Part shown: in pieces, positions 1-8,383 of the stretch
Position numbering within the stretch: position 1 is the first letter of the stretch
Layout of the letters: every line of letters starts with the position of its first letter
Origin: Haladaptatus sp. DJG-WS-42
Lineage (GTDB): Archaea > Halobacteriota > Halobacteria > Halobacteriales > Halococcaceae
Assembly (NCBI RefSeq): GCF_037198285.1
Contig: NZ_CP147243.1
Location: 2,472,422 to 2,536,421, forward strand
Direction: 5' to 3'
Length of the DNA stretch: 64,000 bases
Position numbers and translations under genes: made by a program
Notes under the pieces: generated by a model
Seen by the model: only the letters and a program-made list of their open reading frames with translations
Databases searched by the model: none
What the model was told of the DNA's origin: nothing

Positions 1-1098
1 GCCATCTCGAATCTCGCTTCCGAACTGGAAGCAGACGGCGTGGACGTCGTGAACCTGAGCGTCGGTGAACCCGACTTCCCCACCCCGGAAAACGTGATTC
101 AAGCGGGCAAAGATGCGATGGACGCCGGCCACACCGGCTACGCCCCAAGCAACGGGATTCCACAGCTCAAAGCTGGGATCAAACAGAAGCTCGATGCTGA
201 CGGCCTTTCCTACGCGGAAGATGAAATCATCGTCACGCCTGGCGCGAAACAGGCACTCTATGAGACCATCCAGACGCTCATTCAAGACGGCGACGAAGTC
301 GTCCTGCTCGACCCGGCGTGGGTCAGCTACGAAGCGATGGTCAAACTCGCCGGTGGCGACCTGACGCGCGTCGACCTCGCCCCACACGACTTCCAGCTTG
401 AAGCGGGCCTCGACGACCTCGCTGAAGCCGTCTCTGATGACACCGACCTGCTCATCGTCAACTCCCCGAGCAACCCGACGGGCGCGGTGTACTCCGATGC
501 CGCCCTCGAAGGCGTTCGTGACCTCGCCGTCTCCCACGACATCACCGTCATCTCCGACGAAATCTACGACGAGATCACCTACGGCGGCGTCTCCCAGACG
601 AGCCTCGGCTCCCTCGACGGGATGGCAGACCGAACGGTCACCATCAACGGCTTCTCGAAGGCCTACTCGATGACCGGCTGGCGGCTTGGCTACCTCGCCG
701 CGCCGAAAGCCCTCATCTCTGAGGCGGGCAAACTCCACTCGCACTCGGTGTCCTCTGCGACCCACTTCGTCCAGTACGCTGGGGTCGAAGCGCTCGCCAA
801 CACCGATGAAGTCGTCGAAGAGATGCGCGCCGCGTTCGAAGAGCGCCGTGACTTCCTCGTGGACTTGCTCGCAGACCACGGCGTCGAAGTGGCTGTGCCA
901 GACGGTGCGTTCTACATGATGCTCCCAGTCGACGACGACGATTCGGCATGGTGTGAAGGCGCGATTGAGGAGGCTCACGTCGCCACCGTCCCCGGCAGCG
1001 CGTTCAACGCACCGGGCTACGCGCGGATCTCGTATGCGAACAGTAAAGACCGACTCCAAGAAGCCGTAGACCGCCTCGTCGAAGCGGGCTACCTCTAA
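1..1098 (+). CDS. PLP-dependent class I/II aminotransferase, 5' end cut by window edge
   Basis: The reading frame is open from the first base (AISNLASELEADG...), so the true start lies outside the window and the visible 365 codons are the C-terminal nine tenths of a fold-type I aminotransferase. The fragment has the substrate-side motif NLSVGEPDF, the PN-type motif NSPSNPTGAVY, the SDEIYDEI aspartate that contacts the PLP ring nitrogen, and the Schiff-base lysine in NGFSKAYSMTGWRLGY (codon 220 of the fragment). This is the aspartate/aromatic aminotransferase I-gamma group common in archaea; the amino-acid donor cannot be decided from sequence. It runs towards the PH-domain pair on the other strand and shares the 90 bp between them with a 13-bp repeat. 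Confidence 0.9.
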   Translation, partial: AISNLASELEADGVDVVNLSVGEPDFPTPENVIQAGKDAMDAGHTGYAPSNGIPQLKAGIKQKLDADGLSYAEDEIIVTPGAKQALYETIQTLIQDGDEVVLLDPAWVSYEAMVKLAGGDLTRVDLAPHDFQLEAGLDDLAEAVSDDTDLLIVNSPSNPTGAVYSDAALEGVRDLAVSHDITVISDEIYDEITYGGVSQTSLGSLDGMADRTVTINGFSKAYSMTGWRLGYLAAPKALISEAGKLHSHSVSSATHFVQYAGVEALANTDEVVEEMRAAFEERRDFLVDLLADHGVEVAVPDGAFYMMLPVDDDDSAWCEGAIEEAHVATVPGSAFNAPGYARISYANSKDRLQEAVDRLVEAGYL

Positions 1099-1154
1099 CG
1101 ACACCCGCCTCGCCGTCTGATTTTCACCGGAAATGCGGTGTGCCTTCTACTAGC

Positions 1155-1187
1155 ACTGGCGAGTAATACTGCCCAGTAAAACTGGCG
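1155..1187 (+). repeat. Tandem 13-bp palindromic repeat, locus 1
   Basis: Two and a half 13-bp units follow each other: ACTGGCGAGTAAT, ACTGCCCAGTAAA, ACTGGCG. Each unit is built on the 10-bp palindrome ACTG-NN-CAGT. The same arrangement occurs at 15199-15224 and, on the other strand, at 30503-30528. Here it lies between two convergent genes, 57 bp after the aminotransferase stop and touching the stop of the PH-domain gene, so it cannot be a simple operator of an adjacent start. Function unknown; binding site or 3' element are both possible. Confidence 0.7.
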
Positions 1188-1727
1188 TTATTGGGTCGCC
1201 TCAAACGCCGCGCGCAGCGCCTTCACTTCGGCTAGCACGGCTTTCCATTGGGTAAGTGTACCCGGAATCTCATCGACGGTGGCGTGTTTGTCCACAAGTG
1301 CCCGCACCTCGCGGGGGTTTTCGATGTTCGAAAATCGAATTGCGCCCCCTCCTGCGGCTTCGACGCCGACCGACCCGTAGCCAAACAGCGACCCCAACAC
1401 GCCCTGTGTGAACGCGCTGTTTTGCACCCGCGACATCGAGACGCGCCGGACGTTCCGCGAGAAGATGCCCGTTTTGCGGTACAGCGCGGTGTTTGTCACG
1501 ACGTATCGGGTGTTCACGACGGCGAGGTACGCCCCGCCCGCGAGTGCCACCCCGATGAGCGAGGGCACGACGATGAGCGGTTCGTTGAACGCAATCGCCG
1601 CGGCGACGAGGCCACCAACGAACACCGCGGCGATGACGAGTGCCGGGAGCACCGTTGTCAGGCGTGGGTGGCCCGACCACAGCACGTCTTCGCCCGTGTC
1701 GAGCACCAGCCAGTCGTCGTCGCTCAT
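1188..1727 (-). CDS. PH-domain (bPH2/DUF304) membrane protein
   Basis: A 179-residue protein with two adjacent membrane segments (about residues 25-70: VLPALVIAAVFVGGLVAAAIAF and the following VVPSLIGVALAGGAYLAVV) and then a bacterial-type PH domain carrying the family hallmarks TRYVVTNTALYRKTGIF and VRRVSMSRVQNSAFTQGVLGSLFGYGSV. Proteins of this YdbS/YdbT-like family sit in the membrane with the PH fold facing the cytoplasm; no enzymatic role is known. The start overlaps the end of the neighbouring PH-domain gene by 4 bp, so the two are co-translated, and the pair probably forms a hetero-oligomer as in bacterial ydbS-ydbT pairs (inference). Confidence 0.85.
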   Translation of the reverse strand: MSDDDWLVLDTGEDVLWSGHPRLTTVLPALVIAAVFVGGLVAAAIAFNEPLIVVPSLIGVALAGGAYLAVVNTRYVVTNTALYRKTGIFSRNVRRVSMSRVQNSAFTQGVLGSLFGYGSVGVEAAGGGAIRFSNIENPREVRALVDKHATVDEIPGTLTQWKAVLAEVKALRAAFEATQ

Positions 1728-2251
1728 GGGCGGTTGGGTGGGGAGTTCGTCTCCATCGCCTGCCGCATGGCGCGAAGCTCGCCGAGAATTTCATCGAGTA
1801 CGGCGGCTTTGTCGTCTGCTTTTCCGCCGCGGCCCTCGCGCTTGTTGATGCGCTCGTTGATGAGCGACTGGAGCTGCTGTGGCTCTGCGACGTTTTGGAA
1901 GCTGAGTTCGACGCCAGCCCCACCGGCCGTCGAGATGTCCACCGCGCCGTAGCCGAACTGCGACCCGAAGAACGTCTGGCGGTAGGAGGTGTCTTGGACC
2001 TTGTCGAACTCGATGCGTTGGACGCTTCGTGAGAGAACACCGGTTTTCTTGTAGAGCGCGCGGTTCGTCACCACGAAGTGCGTGTTTTTGTGCGTGAGAT
2101 ACGCGCCGACGACGATTGGAATGCCGACCAACACGAGCATCAGCGGGATGCCGACGATGAGCGAGGGCACGAGGCTGTACGGGTGGGGCGTGTCAGCCCA
2201 GAGAATCTCCTCACCCTCGTCTACGGTGAGCCAGTCGAACTGTTCGTTCAT
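1724..2251 (-). CDS. PH-domain (bPH2/DUF304) membrane protein, first of pair
   Basis: A 175-residue paralogue of the downstream gene. After an acidic N-terminus (MNEQFDWLTVDEGEEILWAD) come hydrophobic residues 25-60 (two short membrane spans), then the bPH2 signature HFVVTNRALYKKTGVLSRSV and VQRIEFDKVQDTSYRQTFFG, the aromatic FGYGAVDI strand and a charged C-terminal coiled segment. I use the ATG giving MNEQFDW; an in-frame start five codons upstream (MIYPAM) is possible but lies within the presumed leader. It overlaps the second PH gene by 4 bp. Function unknown beyond membrane location. Confidence 0.85.
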   Translation of the reverse strand: MNEQFDWLTVDEGEEILWADTPHPYSLVPSLIVGIPLMLVLVGIPIVVGAYLTHKNTHFVVTNRALYKKTGVLSRSVQRIEFDKVQDTSYRQTFFGSQFGYGAVDISTAGGAGVELSFQNVAEPQQLQSLINERINKREGRGGKADDKAAVLDEILGELRAMRQAMETNSPPNRP

Positions 2252-2337
2252 GGCTGGGTATATCACGTTACGGGGATAACTGTTGGCTGTGACAGCGGAG
2301 GAGAAGCCTTACTGACTCGCGCCGGCCCATGTGAACT

Positions 2338-2469
2338 ATGAGTGCCTCACCGCCAGCACAATGTCCCGAATGTGGCGCGCGCAACTCGTTTCGAAAACGA
2401 ATGGAGACTGGCGGTGGGTGGCGAGCAGTGTATCGCTGTGCTGAGTGTGGACACCGATATCGACCGTAA
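2338..2469 (+). CDS. 43-residue zinc-finger microprotein
   Basis: A short frame starting with MSASPPAQCPECGAR and ending in AVYRCAECGHRYRP. Two CxxC knuckles (C9/C12 and C34/C37), each in a CPEC/CAEC-G context, are spaced as in a zinc ribbon of the TFIIS/RPA12 type; the rest is basic (RKRM, HRYRP). Small CPxCG proteins of this kind are numerous in haloarchaea and several affect growth or motility, but their targets are mostly unknown. It has its own upstream region divergent from the PH pair and ends 150 bp before the convergent ribL gene. Called on the motif, not on length. Confidence 0.75.
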   Translation: MSASPPAQCPECGARNSFRKRMETGGGWRAVYRCAECGHRYRP

Positions 2470-2605
2470 CCTCCAGTCATCTGTCTGTGATTTTATCAGA
2501 CCAGTCTCCGCCGTTTCGGTAATGCCCTCCAGACGATAGATTCTCGCGGCTTCCACGAATCCCTGATTCGCAAACCAAGCGTTTCGTGCGCGGCACGGAG
2601 GCCGC

Positions 2606-2621
2606 GCACCCAAAAAGGTGC
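2606..2621 (-). terminator. Possible terminator after ribL
   Basis: The 5-bp inverted repeat GCACC/GGTGC encloses an A-run that reads as a T-run on the minus strand, directly after the FAD synthase stop codon. Weak, because the T-run is inside the loop rather than after the stem. Confidence 0.3.
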
Positions 2622-2622
2622 C

Positions 2623-3051
2623 CTAGCAGCGCTCGTTACAGATTTTCTCGATAATCCGGCCTGTCGAGAGCAGTTCGCCCTCGAATTTTGTGTCACGAAT
2701 CGTCGCCCGGCGAACCTCACACTCGATGCCGCGTCCGGCGAGGGCATCTGCGATTGCCGCCTCGTCGTGGTGTTGGTCATGGCCGAGGACGATGATGTCC
2801 GGTTGGATTCTCTCAATCGGGACAAAGATGTCCTCTAAGTGGCCAAGGACGGCGTGGTCAACGCAGTCGAGTGCGGCAATCATGTCGCGGCGCTGTTCGT
2901 CGGGGAGGATGGGTTTCTGTTTGTGCGTCACGTTCGCCCGGCGGGCGATGATGACGTAGAGTTCGTCACCCATGGCCGCCGCTTCGCGCAGATAGTGGAG
3001 GTGGCCGGGGTGGAGAATATCGAACGTACCCTGTGCAATTACCGTCGTCAT
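2623..3051 (-). CDS. ribL: FAD synthase (archaeal cytidylyltransferase type)
   Basis: A 142-residue nucleotidyltransferase that would transfer AMP from ATP to FMN to make FAD, the archaeal RibL reaction. The HxGH motif of the superfamily is at residues 14-17 ([13 protein letters not shown]), followed by the conserved [17 protein letters not shown] and DIIVLGHDQ blocks; the C-terminal STGRIIEKI replaces the bacterial ISSTxIR motif. Two cysteines occur near the end (ICNERC), as in Methanocaldococcus RibL, where they are needed for activity. The start overlaps the stop of the JAMM protease gene by 4 bp, so both are in one transcript. Related glycerol-3-phosphate cytidylyltransferases are the main alternative. 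Confidence 0.85.
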   Translation of the reverse strand: MTTVIAQGTFDILHPGHLHYLREAAAMGDELYVIIARRANVTHKQKPILPDEQRRDMIAALDCVDHAVLGHLEDIFVPIERIQPDIIVLGHDQHHDEAAIADALAGRGIECEVRRATIRDTKFEGELLSTGRIIEKICNERC

Positions 3052-3527
3052 TTGAGTTCCTTATCGATGTCTTCCTGCGTGAAGTCGAAGAACGGTTCGT
3101 CGGGGAGGGCAACGTCCAACACCGGGAGGTCACGAGGCTCTCCCTCGCGGTCGAACGCCTGCCAGTCGTCGCGCCCGTAGGGCGCACCGATGATGATGTG
3201 TGCTTGGCCATTCCCGAAGGTTGCGAGGTCTGCGTCACTCGGTCTGAGGACGCCGTTTGGGTGGGAGTGAACCGACCCGATGGCGCGCATATCGTTTGGA
3301 ATCATGCTCGTCCGGACGGTCGCGCTCACCGAGTTCGACTCGGTTCCCGGGATGACGAGCACGTCGGTGATGACAACGCCTTCGTCGTCCAGCCCGAGGT
3401 CGGCCGCGCGCTCGCCTCGCAGGAGGCCCATGTACTCGTTCGGGTGCGTCTCTCTCGACGCTTCGAGCACGAATTCGAGCGTTGCCTCGGCAATACCGAG
3501 TAGCTCACTCGAACGGAATAGCCGCAT
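3048..3527 (-). CDS. JAMM/MPN+ metalloprotease
   Basis: A 159-residue Mov34/MPN domain protein with a complete JAMM zinc site: catalytic Glu31 (NEYMG), His86 and His88 (VHSHPNG), and Ser96/Asp99 (PSDAD). Haloarchaeal relatives (JAMM1-type) remove ubiquitin-like SAMP modifiers from proteins. The frame stays open much further upstream, but the ATG at [10 protein letters not shown] begins the conserved domain; the longer version would cover the promoter region and the start of the divergent dehydrogenase gene. Forms a two-gene unit with ribL. Whether this copy acts on SAMP conjugates is inferred from family membership. Confidence 0.85.
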   Translation of the reverse strand: MRLFRSSELLGIAEATLEFVLEASRETHPNEYMGLLRGERAADLGLDDEGVVITDVLVIPGTESNSVSATVRTSMIPNDMRAIGSVHSHPNGVLRPSDADLATFGNGQAHIIIGAPYGRDDWQAFDREGEPRDLPVLDVALPDEPFFDFTQEDIDKELK

Positions 3528-3629
3528 GGCTTTCACTCGGAGAGCGCGCCTTCTAAGCGTTCCGGAAGGGGTACGCACGCCGTTGCCGAGTGCCGTAACG
3601 CTATCGGTCAGTGAGATGAATTGCCACGC

Positions 3630-4766
3630 ATGGACTTTCGACTCACTGCAGACCAACGCGCCCTCCGTAACACCATCCGCGAGTTCGCCACGGAAGCAAT
3701 CGAACCGCACGCCCGCGACCTCGACGACGCCGGTGAGTACCCTGTGGATATTCTCGCCGCCCTCGGCGACCAGCGGCTCACGGGACTCACGCTCGCAGAA
3801 GAATACGGCGGGCGAGACGAGGGATTCGTTGAACTCTGTCTCGTCGTCGAAGAACTCGCGGCGGCGATGATGCCCGTTGCAAGCGCCCTCGCGCTCCACC
3901 TCGGGGTGGCCACGGTCGTCGAACGCTTCGGGAGCGAGTCGCTCAAAGACGATTTGCTCCCAGAAATGGCGCGCTTCGAGACGGTCGGCGCGCTCGGTCT
4001 CAGTGAAGCAAACGCTGGAAGCGACAAACTCGCGATGGAGACGGAGGCGACACGAGATGGCGACGAGTGGGTCATCTCCGGGCACAAACAGTGGGTGACG
4101 AACTTCTTCGAGGCGGACTATGTGCTCACCTACGCGAAAACTGGCCCCGACGACGAGGCTCCAGAGAACATCAGCGCCTTCCTGATTCCAGTTGAAGAAT
4201 TCGAGGTCGAAACCGTCTGGGACACGCTCGGTGCGCGGAGCGTTCCCTCACCAAAAGTCACCCTCGACGCGGTTCGCATCCCCGACAGCCGCCGGGTTGG
4301 CGACGTTGGCATGGCCTACGTCCAGCGAAAGACGGTCAACAACGGCGTCAACGTCCCGGCTCGCGGCGTCGGCATCGCCCGCGCCGCCCTCGAAAAGACG
4401 GTTGCCTATACGAGCGGGCGCGAGCAGTTCGGTGGCCCGCTCAGCGAGTTCCAGGGGCTTCGCTGGCGTGTTGGTGAGATGGCGACGCGCGTGGACACCG
4501 CCCGCCTGTTGACGCTTCGGGCGGCAGACCGCGCCGACCGTGGCGACCCCCTCGACGGCGCGATGCACATGGCGAAAATCTACGCGACCGAAGCTGCCGT
4601 CGAAAACGCGAACGAGGCGATGCAGTTGCACGGGGGCCTCGGCTACACCACCGAGTGTCACGTCGAACGGTATCTCAGAGACGCGAAACTCCTCACAATC
4701 GCAGGTGGGCCAAACGAAGGCCACCGCGACGCACTTGCGTCTGCAGTGTACGATTCGGAGCGGTAG
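3630..4766 (+). CDS. Acyl-CoA dehydrogenase family flavoprotein
   Basis: A 378-residue protein with the full acyl-CoA dehydrogenase architecture: N-terminal helical domain (MDFRLTADQRALRNTIREFA), middle beta domain (LGLSEANAGSDKLAME, then GHKQWVTNFFEADYVL) and C-terminal helices with the FAD-binding REQFGGPLSEFQGLRW and QLHGGLGYTTECHVERYLRDAK. It would oxidise an acyl-CoA thioester at C2-C3 and pass electrons to ETF. By hand alignment neither usual catalytic-base position has Glu: the EGT motif near the C-terminus reads GGPNEG, and the isovaleryl-type position is Asn. The start chosen is ATG; a TTG three codons upstream also exists. Divergent from the JAMM gene across about 100 bp. Confidence 0.85.
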   Translation: MDFRLTADQRALRNTIREFATEAIEPHARDLDDAGEYPVDILAALGDQRLTGLTLAEEYGGRDEGFVELCLVVEELAAAMMPVASALALHLGVATVVERFGSESLKDDLLPEMARFETVGALGLSEANAGSDKLAMETEATRDGDEWVISGHKQWVTNFFEADYVLTYAKTGPDDEAPENISAFLIPVEEFEVETVWDTLGARSVPSPKVTLDAVRIPDSRRVGDVGMAYVQRKTVNNGVNVPARGVGIARAALEKTVAYTSGREQFGGPLSEFQGLRWRVGEMATRVDTARLLTLRAADRADRGDPLDGAMHMAKIYATEAAVENANEAMQLHGGLGYTTECHVERYLRDAKLLTIAGGPNEGHRDALASAVYDSER

Positions 4767-4844
4767 GCCCTTCGACCAACCCTCGCGTGCGAGAGAGACC
4801 GTTTGCAAAGCGTTAAACGGAGCAAAGCCAAACGGAAAATAAGA

Positions 4845-6758
4845 ATGTCATCACCACCCGACGCCGGCGATTCTGCCGGAACAGGTTCTTCTGACCGGGT
4901 TGTTGTCTATGACCTCGCCGCGGAATGCACGCTTTCAGACGTCACCGCCGAGGAGTACTACCACGCAACCGTAAACGGAGTCGTCGATTACGGCATCTTC
5001 GTCGATATTTCCGACGACGTGTCCGGCCTCGTCCACGAATCACAACTCAGTGCGACGTACAACGTCGGCGACGAACTCGTTGTTTACCTCACCGAGATCC
5101 GTGAGAACGGCGACCTGAGCTTCACCGTTGGCGACCTTCCTGAGTACGAGACGGTCAAAGTCGCCCACGATTACGAGATTTCAGACGCTGACTCACTCTC
5201 GCCGTCTTCGACGGACACCGTCCACTTAGAAGGCGAAGTCGTCCAAATCAAACAGACTGGCGGCCCGACCATCTTCCAGATTCGCGACGAGACAGCCGTC
5301 GTTCCGTGTGCCGCCTTCGAAGAGGCTGGCGTTCGTGCCTACCCCGACATCGAAGTCGGTGCCGTCGTCCGCGTCACGGGTGTCGTCGATTCGCGCGACG
5401 ACGCCGTGCAAGTCGAAGCGTCGAACATCGACGCACTCGCAGACGAGGAAGCCGAGGAAGTCACCGCTCGCCTCGCCGCCGCTCTCGACAAACGGTCACA
5501 GGCAACTGACATAGAGCCGCTCATCGACTGGCCCGCATTCGAAAAGCTTCGGCCCGACCTGAAGCGCGTGGCAACCCTGCTCCGCCGGACAGTTCTCGAA
5601 GGGCGTCCAATCAAGATGCGCCACCACGCAGACGGTGACGGCATGTGCGCAAGCGTCCCCGTCCAGTTGGCCATCGAGCGCTTCATCGAGGAGACCCATC
5701 AAGACCCATCGGCCGCCCGTCACCTGCTCAAGCGCCTGCCGAGCAAGGCCCCGTTCTACGAGATGGAAGACGTCGTGCGCGACCTGAACTTCTCGCTCGA
5801 AGACCGCGCGCGCCACGGCCAGAAACTCCCCCTCCTGCTCATGCTCGACAACGGCAGCACCGAGGAGGACATCCCGGCCTACCAGAACCTCGCTCACTAC
5901 GACATCCCAATCGTCGTCGTTGACCACCACCACCCTGACCCAGAAGCGGTCGAACCACTCGTCGAAGAGCACGTCAACCCGTACATGCACGACGAGGACT
6001 ACCGCATCACGACGGGCATGATGTGCGTTGAACTCGCCCGGATGATTTACCCGGGCATCAAAGACGAGCTCAACCACGTGCCTGCTGTCGCGGGCCTCAC
6101 CGACCGCTCGAAAGCAGACGAGATGTCCCAATATATCGCCCTCGCCGAAGCGGAAGGCTACTCAGAGGAAGACCTCTGGAATATCGGCGAAGCCCTCGAC
6201 TACGAAGCCTACTGGCTCAAGTATAACGACGGCCGCGACCTCATCAACGACATCCTCAACGTCGATTGCGACGACGACGAGCGCCACCGCAAACTCGTCT
6301 CGTTCCTCTCCTCGCGCGCAGAGCGCGACGTGGACATCCAACTCGATTCGGTGATGCCGCACGTCGAACACGAAGTGCTCGACAACGACGCCCACCTCTA
6401 CCGCATCGACTTAGAGCACCACGCCCACCGCTTTACCTACCCCGCACCGGGGAAGACCACGGGCGAAATCCACGACCGAAAGGTGCAAGAAACGGGCGAG
6501 TCGGTCATCACCATCGGCTACGGGCCGGACTTCTCCGTGCTTCGGTCTGACGGCGTCCGTCTTGACATCCCGAACATGGTCCAGGAACTCCAATCGGAGG
6601 TCAAAGGTGGCGGCGTCAGCGGTGGCGGCCACCTCGTCGTCGGGTCTATCAAGTTCGTCAAAGGCATGCGCGAAGAAGTGCTCGACGCGCTCGTCGAGAA
6701 GATGGCAGCCGCGGAAATCGACGAAGAACTCCGCAGCACCATCGTTACCCACGACTAA
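4845..6758 (+). CDS. S1/OB-fold DHH-family nuclease (archaeal RecJ-like)
   Basis: A 637-residue DHH phosphoesterase. Order of parts: an S1 RNA-binding domain (about 25-90, YYHATVNGVVDYGIFVDI), an OB-fold (about 120-195, EVVQIKQTGGPTIFQI), a linker, then the DHH core with motif I HHADGDGMCAS (near 259), motif II MLDNGSTEED, motif III VVVDHHHPDP (near 358), and the DHHA1 domain ending in GGGVSGGGH (near 593). Archaeal relatives include the GINS-associated nuclease and RecJ-like 5' exonucleases acting on RNA or single-stranded DNA; the S1 domain favours RNA substrates. ATG chosen after the short in-frame lead; its stop overlaps that of the convergent secreted protein gene. Confidence 0.85.
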   Translation: MSSPPDAGDSAGTGSSDRVVVYDLAAECTLSDVTAEEYYHATVNGVVDYGIFVDISDDVSGLVHESQLSATYNVGDELVVYLTEIRENGDLSFTVGDLPEYETVKVAHDYEISDADSLSPSSTDTVHLEGEVVQIKQTGGPTIFQIRDETAVVPCAAFEEAGVRAYPDIEVGAVVRVTGVVDSRDDAVQVEASNIDALADEEAEEVTARLAAALDKRSQATDIEPLIDWPAFEKLRPDLKRVATLLRRTVLEGRPIKMRHHADGDGMCASVPVQLAIERFIEETHQDPSAARHLLKRLPSKAPFYEMEDVVRDLNFSLEDRARHGQKLPLLLMLDNGSTEEDIPAYQNLAHYDIPIVVVDHHHPDPEAVEPLVEEHVNPYMHDEDYRITTGMMCVELARMIYPGIKDELNHVPAVAGLTDRSKADEMSQYIALAEAEGYSEEDLWNIGEALDYEAYWLKYNDGRDLINDILNVDCDDDERHRKLVSFLSSRAERDVDIQLDSVMPHVEHEVLDNDAHLYRIDLEHHAHRFTYPAPGKTTGEIHDRKVQETGESVITIGYGPDFSVLRSDGVRLDIPNMVQELQSEVKGGGVSGGGHLVVGSIKFVKGMREEVLDALVEKMAAAEIDEELRSTIVTHD

Positions 6759-8341
6759 GCCTCGAAGCGGATTTTTCTCCCTGCTGCCCCTGCACCGAGT
6801 GCCGACAGTGCGACAACCACACCGAGGCCAACTGAGAGGTGCCACGCTCCGCCACGCCAGTCTGCGTCGAAGACATCGACATAGTATGCGCCAACGTCGG
6901 TTCCGTGGAGTACGACGACGACCTCTCGATTCTCACGCAGCGCGTGGTCGTTCCAGTTCAAACTTCCGAGGACGACGGTGTTGCCGTCGATGATGGCGCC
7001 TTTGGCGTGGATTTTCTCAAACCGACCGCGCGGCTCCGCAACCCGTGCTTCGAGCGACAGTCTGTTTGCTGTGGCGCGCTGGTTGAGCCATCGGGCAAGC
7101 TCGCGGTTCTCCTCGCGGACGTACCACGCCCCACTCAACAGGATGCGGACGTCAACCCCACGTTCTGCGGCACGCAGTGTGGCGCGCAAAAGTGCGTGGT
7201 CACGACTCCCGATGGTGACCTGTTCGACACGGAGCGAATCCGTCGCGTTGTCGATGTGGGCAACCAATTTTGTCTCTGCGTTGTCGGGCGTGACGAGTAG
7301 TTCGACGCGTTCTGCGCGTATGTCTGTGGGTGCAAACCGAGACAGATACGACCCGTTTGCGGGCGGCGCAGCGACGAACTCGCGGGTTTTCCGTGCCTCG
7401 GCCCACGAGGTAGTATCTCGCCATCCGCTGTCCGCAGCGAACGTTTCTGCGAGCGCCGCTGCGAGCGTTGCATTCCTGACTTCGACGCCCCAGCCGCGAC
7501 TCGCGTTGCCGCCAACGCCCGCTGGTTTCCAGTTCTCAGTGAGGACGAGCGCCTGAGAATCGACGACGGCATACTTCGCATGGTGAAACGAGTAGCGGGC
7601 GCGGTCACCACCGATGAGTTTTACTGGAATCCCTGCACCGGCGAGTCGGTCGAGTGCGTCGCGTTGCTGGGTCGTCATCCCACCCACCGGTTCGCGGTCG
7701 AGCAACACGCGAACCGTGACACCGCGTCTTTTTGCGGCGATGAGCGCGTCGGTGATGCGAGGTGACGAGAAGGTGTAGCCTGCGAGGAGGATACGGTGGT
7801 CTGCAGAGTGGATGGTTTCAAGCGTGGCGTTCGGCGCATCCGGCAGGACGAACGTCGTGACCGTCGTGTTTTGAACAGAAACGGACGAGAAGTCGGTCGC
7901 CCTAAGCGGTTCCCACGCCCAGCCGCGTTCGGTGCGCACCCAACGCTCGCTCTCTGGGGCGTTTTGATAGCGTACCTGTGCGACGCGATTTCCATTTTTC
8001 CGGAGCGTCAAGATCTCACCGCTGTTTGCGAGTTCGAGGGCGCGAGGGAGCGCGAGGATTCGGTGGTCGGTGAGCGTTGAAACGTGGGTGGGGTGCACTG
8101 TCAGCGCGACGGTTCCGTGCAAGTTCTCGGTGGGCAGCGAAACGGTGTCTTCGCCGTCAGAAAGCGTCCAATTGCCGGTGGTGTGTTCGGGAACCGTGAT
8201 GACGACGAACTCGCCCGCGTCATCGTCGGTGACTGGATTCGGGTAGACAGCAACGAAACTGGGCGCTTCACTACCCGGCACAGCCGCGGCTGGAAACGCG
8301 GTGAGAACGAGTGCGAGCACGAGAACCACGCGGGCGAACAC
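6755..8341 (-). CDS. Secreted, membrane-anchored phospholipase D-fold protein
   Basis: A 528-residue protein with a Sec signal peptide (MFARVVLVLALVLTAFPAAAV), a beta-rich N-terminal region resembling a lamin-tail domain (VAVYPNPVTDDDAGEFVVI, NWTLSDGEDTV; about 25-120), two PLD catalytic HKD motifs (HHAKYAVVDSQALVL near 255 and KIHAKGAIIDGNTVVLGSLN near 445), and a C-terminal transmembrane helix (VGLGVVVALSALGAGAAG) with a short basic tail. The fold catalyses phosphodiester cleavage or transfer, in either nucleases or phospholipases; the N-terminal lamin-tail-like domain is often found on extracellular nucleases, so an external DNA-degrading role is my preferred guess. Convergent with the DHH gene, sharing 4 bp. 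Confidence 0.8.
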   Translation of the reverse strand: MFARVVLVLALVLTAFPAAAVPGSEAPSFVAVYPNPVTDDDAGEFVVITVPEHTTGNWTLSDGEDTVSLPTENLHGTVALTVHPTHVSTLTDHRILALPRALELANSGEILTLRKNGNRVAQVRYQNAPESERWVRTERGWAWEPLRATDFSSVSVQNTTVTTFVLPDAPNATLETIHSADHRILLAGYTFSSPRITDALIAAKRRGVTVRVLLDREPVGGMTTQQRDALDRLAGAGIPVKLIGGDRARYSFHHAKYAVVDSQALVLTENWKPAGVGGNASRGWGVEVRNATLAAALAETFAADSGWRDTTSWAEARKTREFVAAPPANGSYLSRFAPTDIRAERVELLVTPDNAETKLVAHIDNATDSLRVEQVTIGSRDHALLRATLRAAERGVDVRILLSGAWYVREENRELARWLNQRATANRLSLEARVAEPRGRFEKIHAKGAIIDGNTVVLGSLNWNDHALRENREVVVVLHGTDVGAYYVDVFDADWRGGAWHLSVGLGVVVALSALGAGAAGRKIRFEA

Positions 8342-8383
8342 GCCCCGGAGTGGCCTCGGCTTCGTTCAAAAAGGTTCGGCTGA

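Noticed and set aside
3528-4085. Longer JAMM protein starting inside the acyl-CoA dehydrogenase gene
   Set aside because: The extra 186 residues lie antisense to a clear enzyme gene and show no domain; the JAMM fold is complete from 3527.
5496-6131. Long frames antisense to strongly coding genes (also e.g. 22086-22964, 34989-36047, 60639-61727)
   Set aside because: They mirror the third-base GC bias of the real genes opposite; their translations lack recognisable domains.
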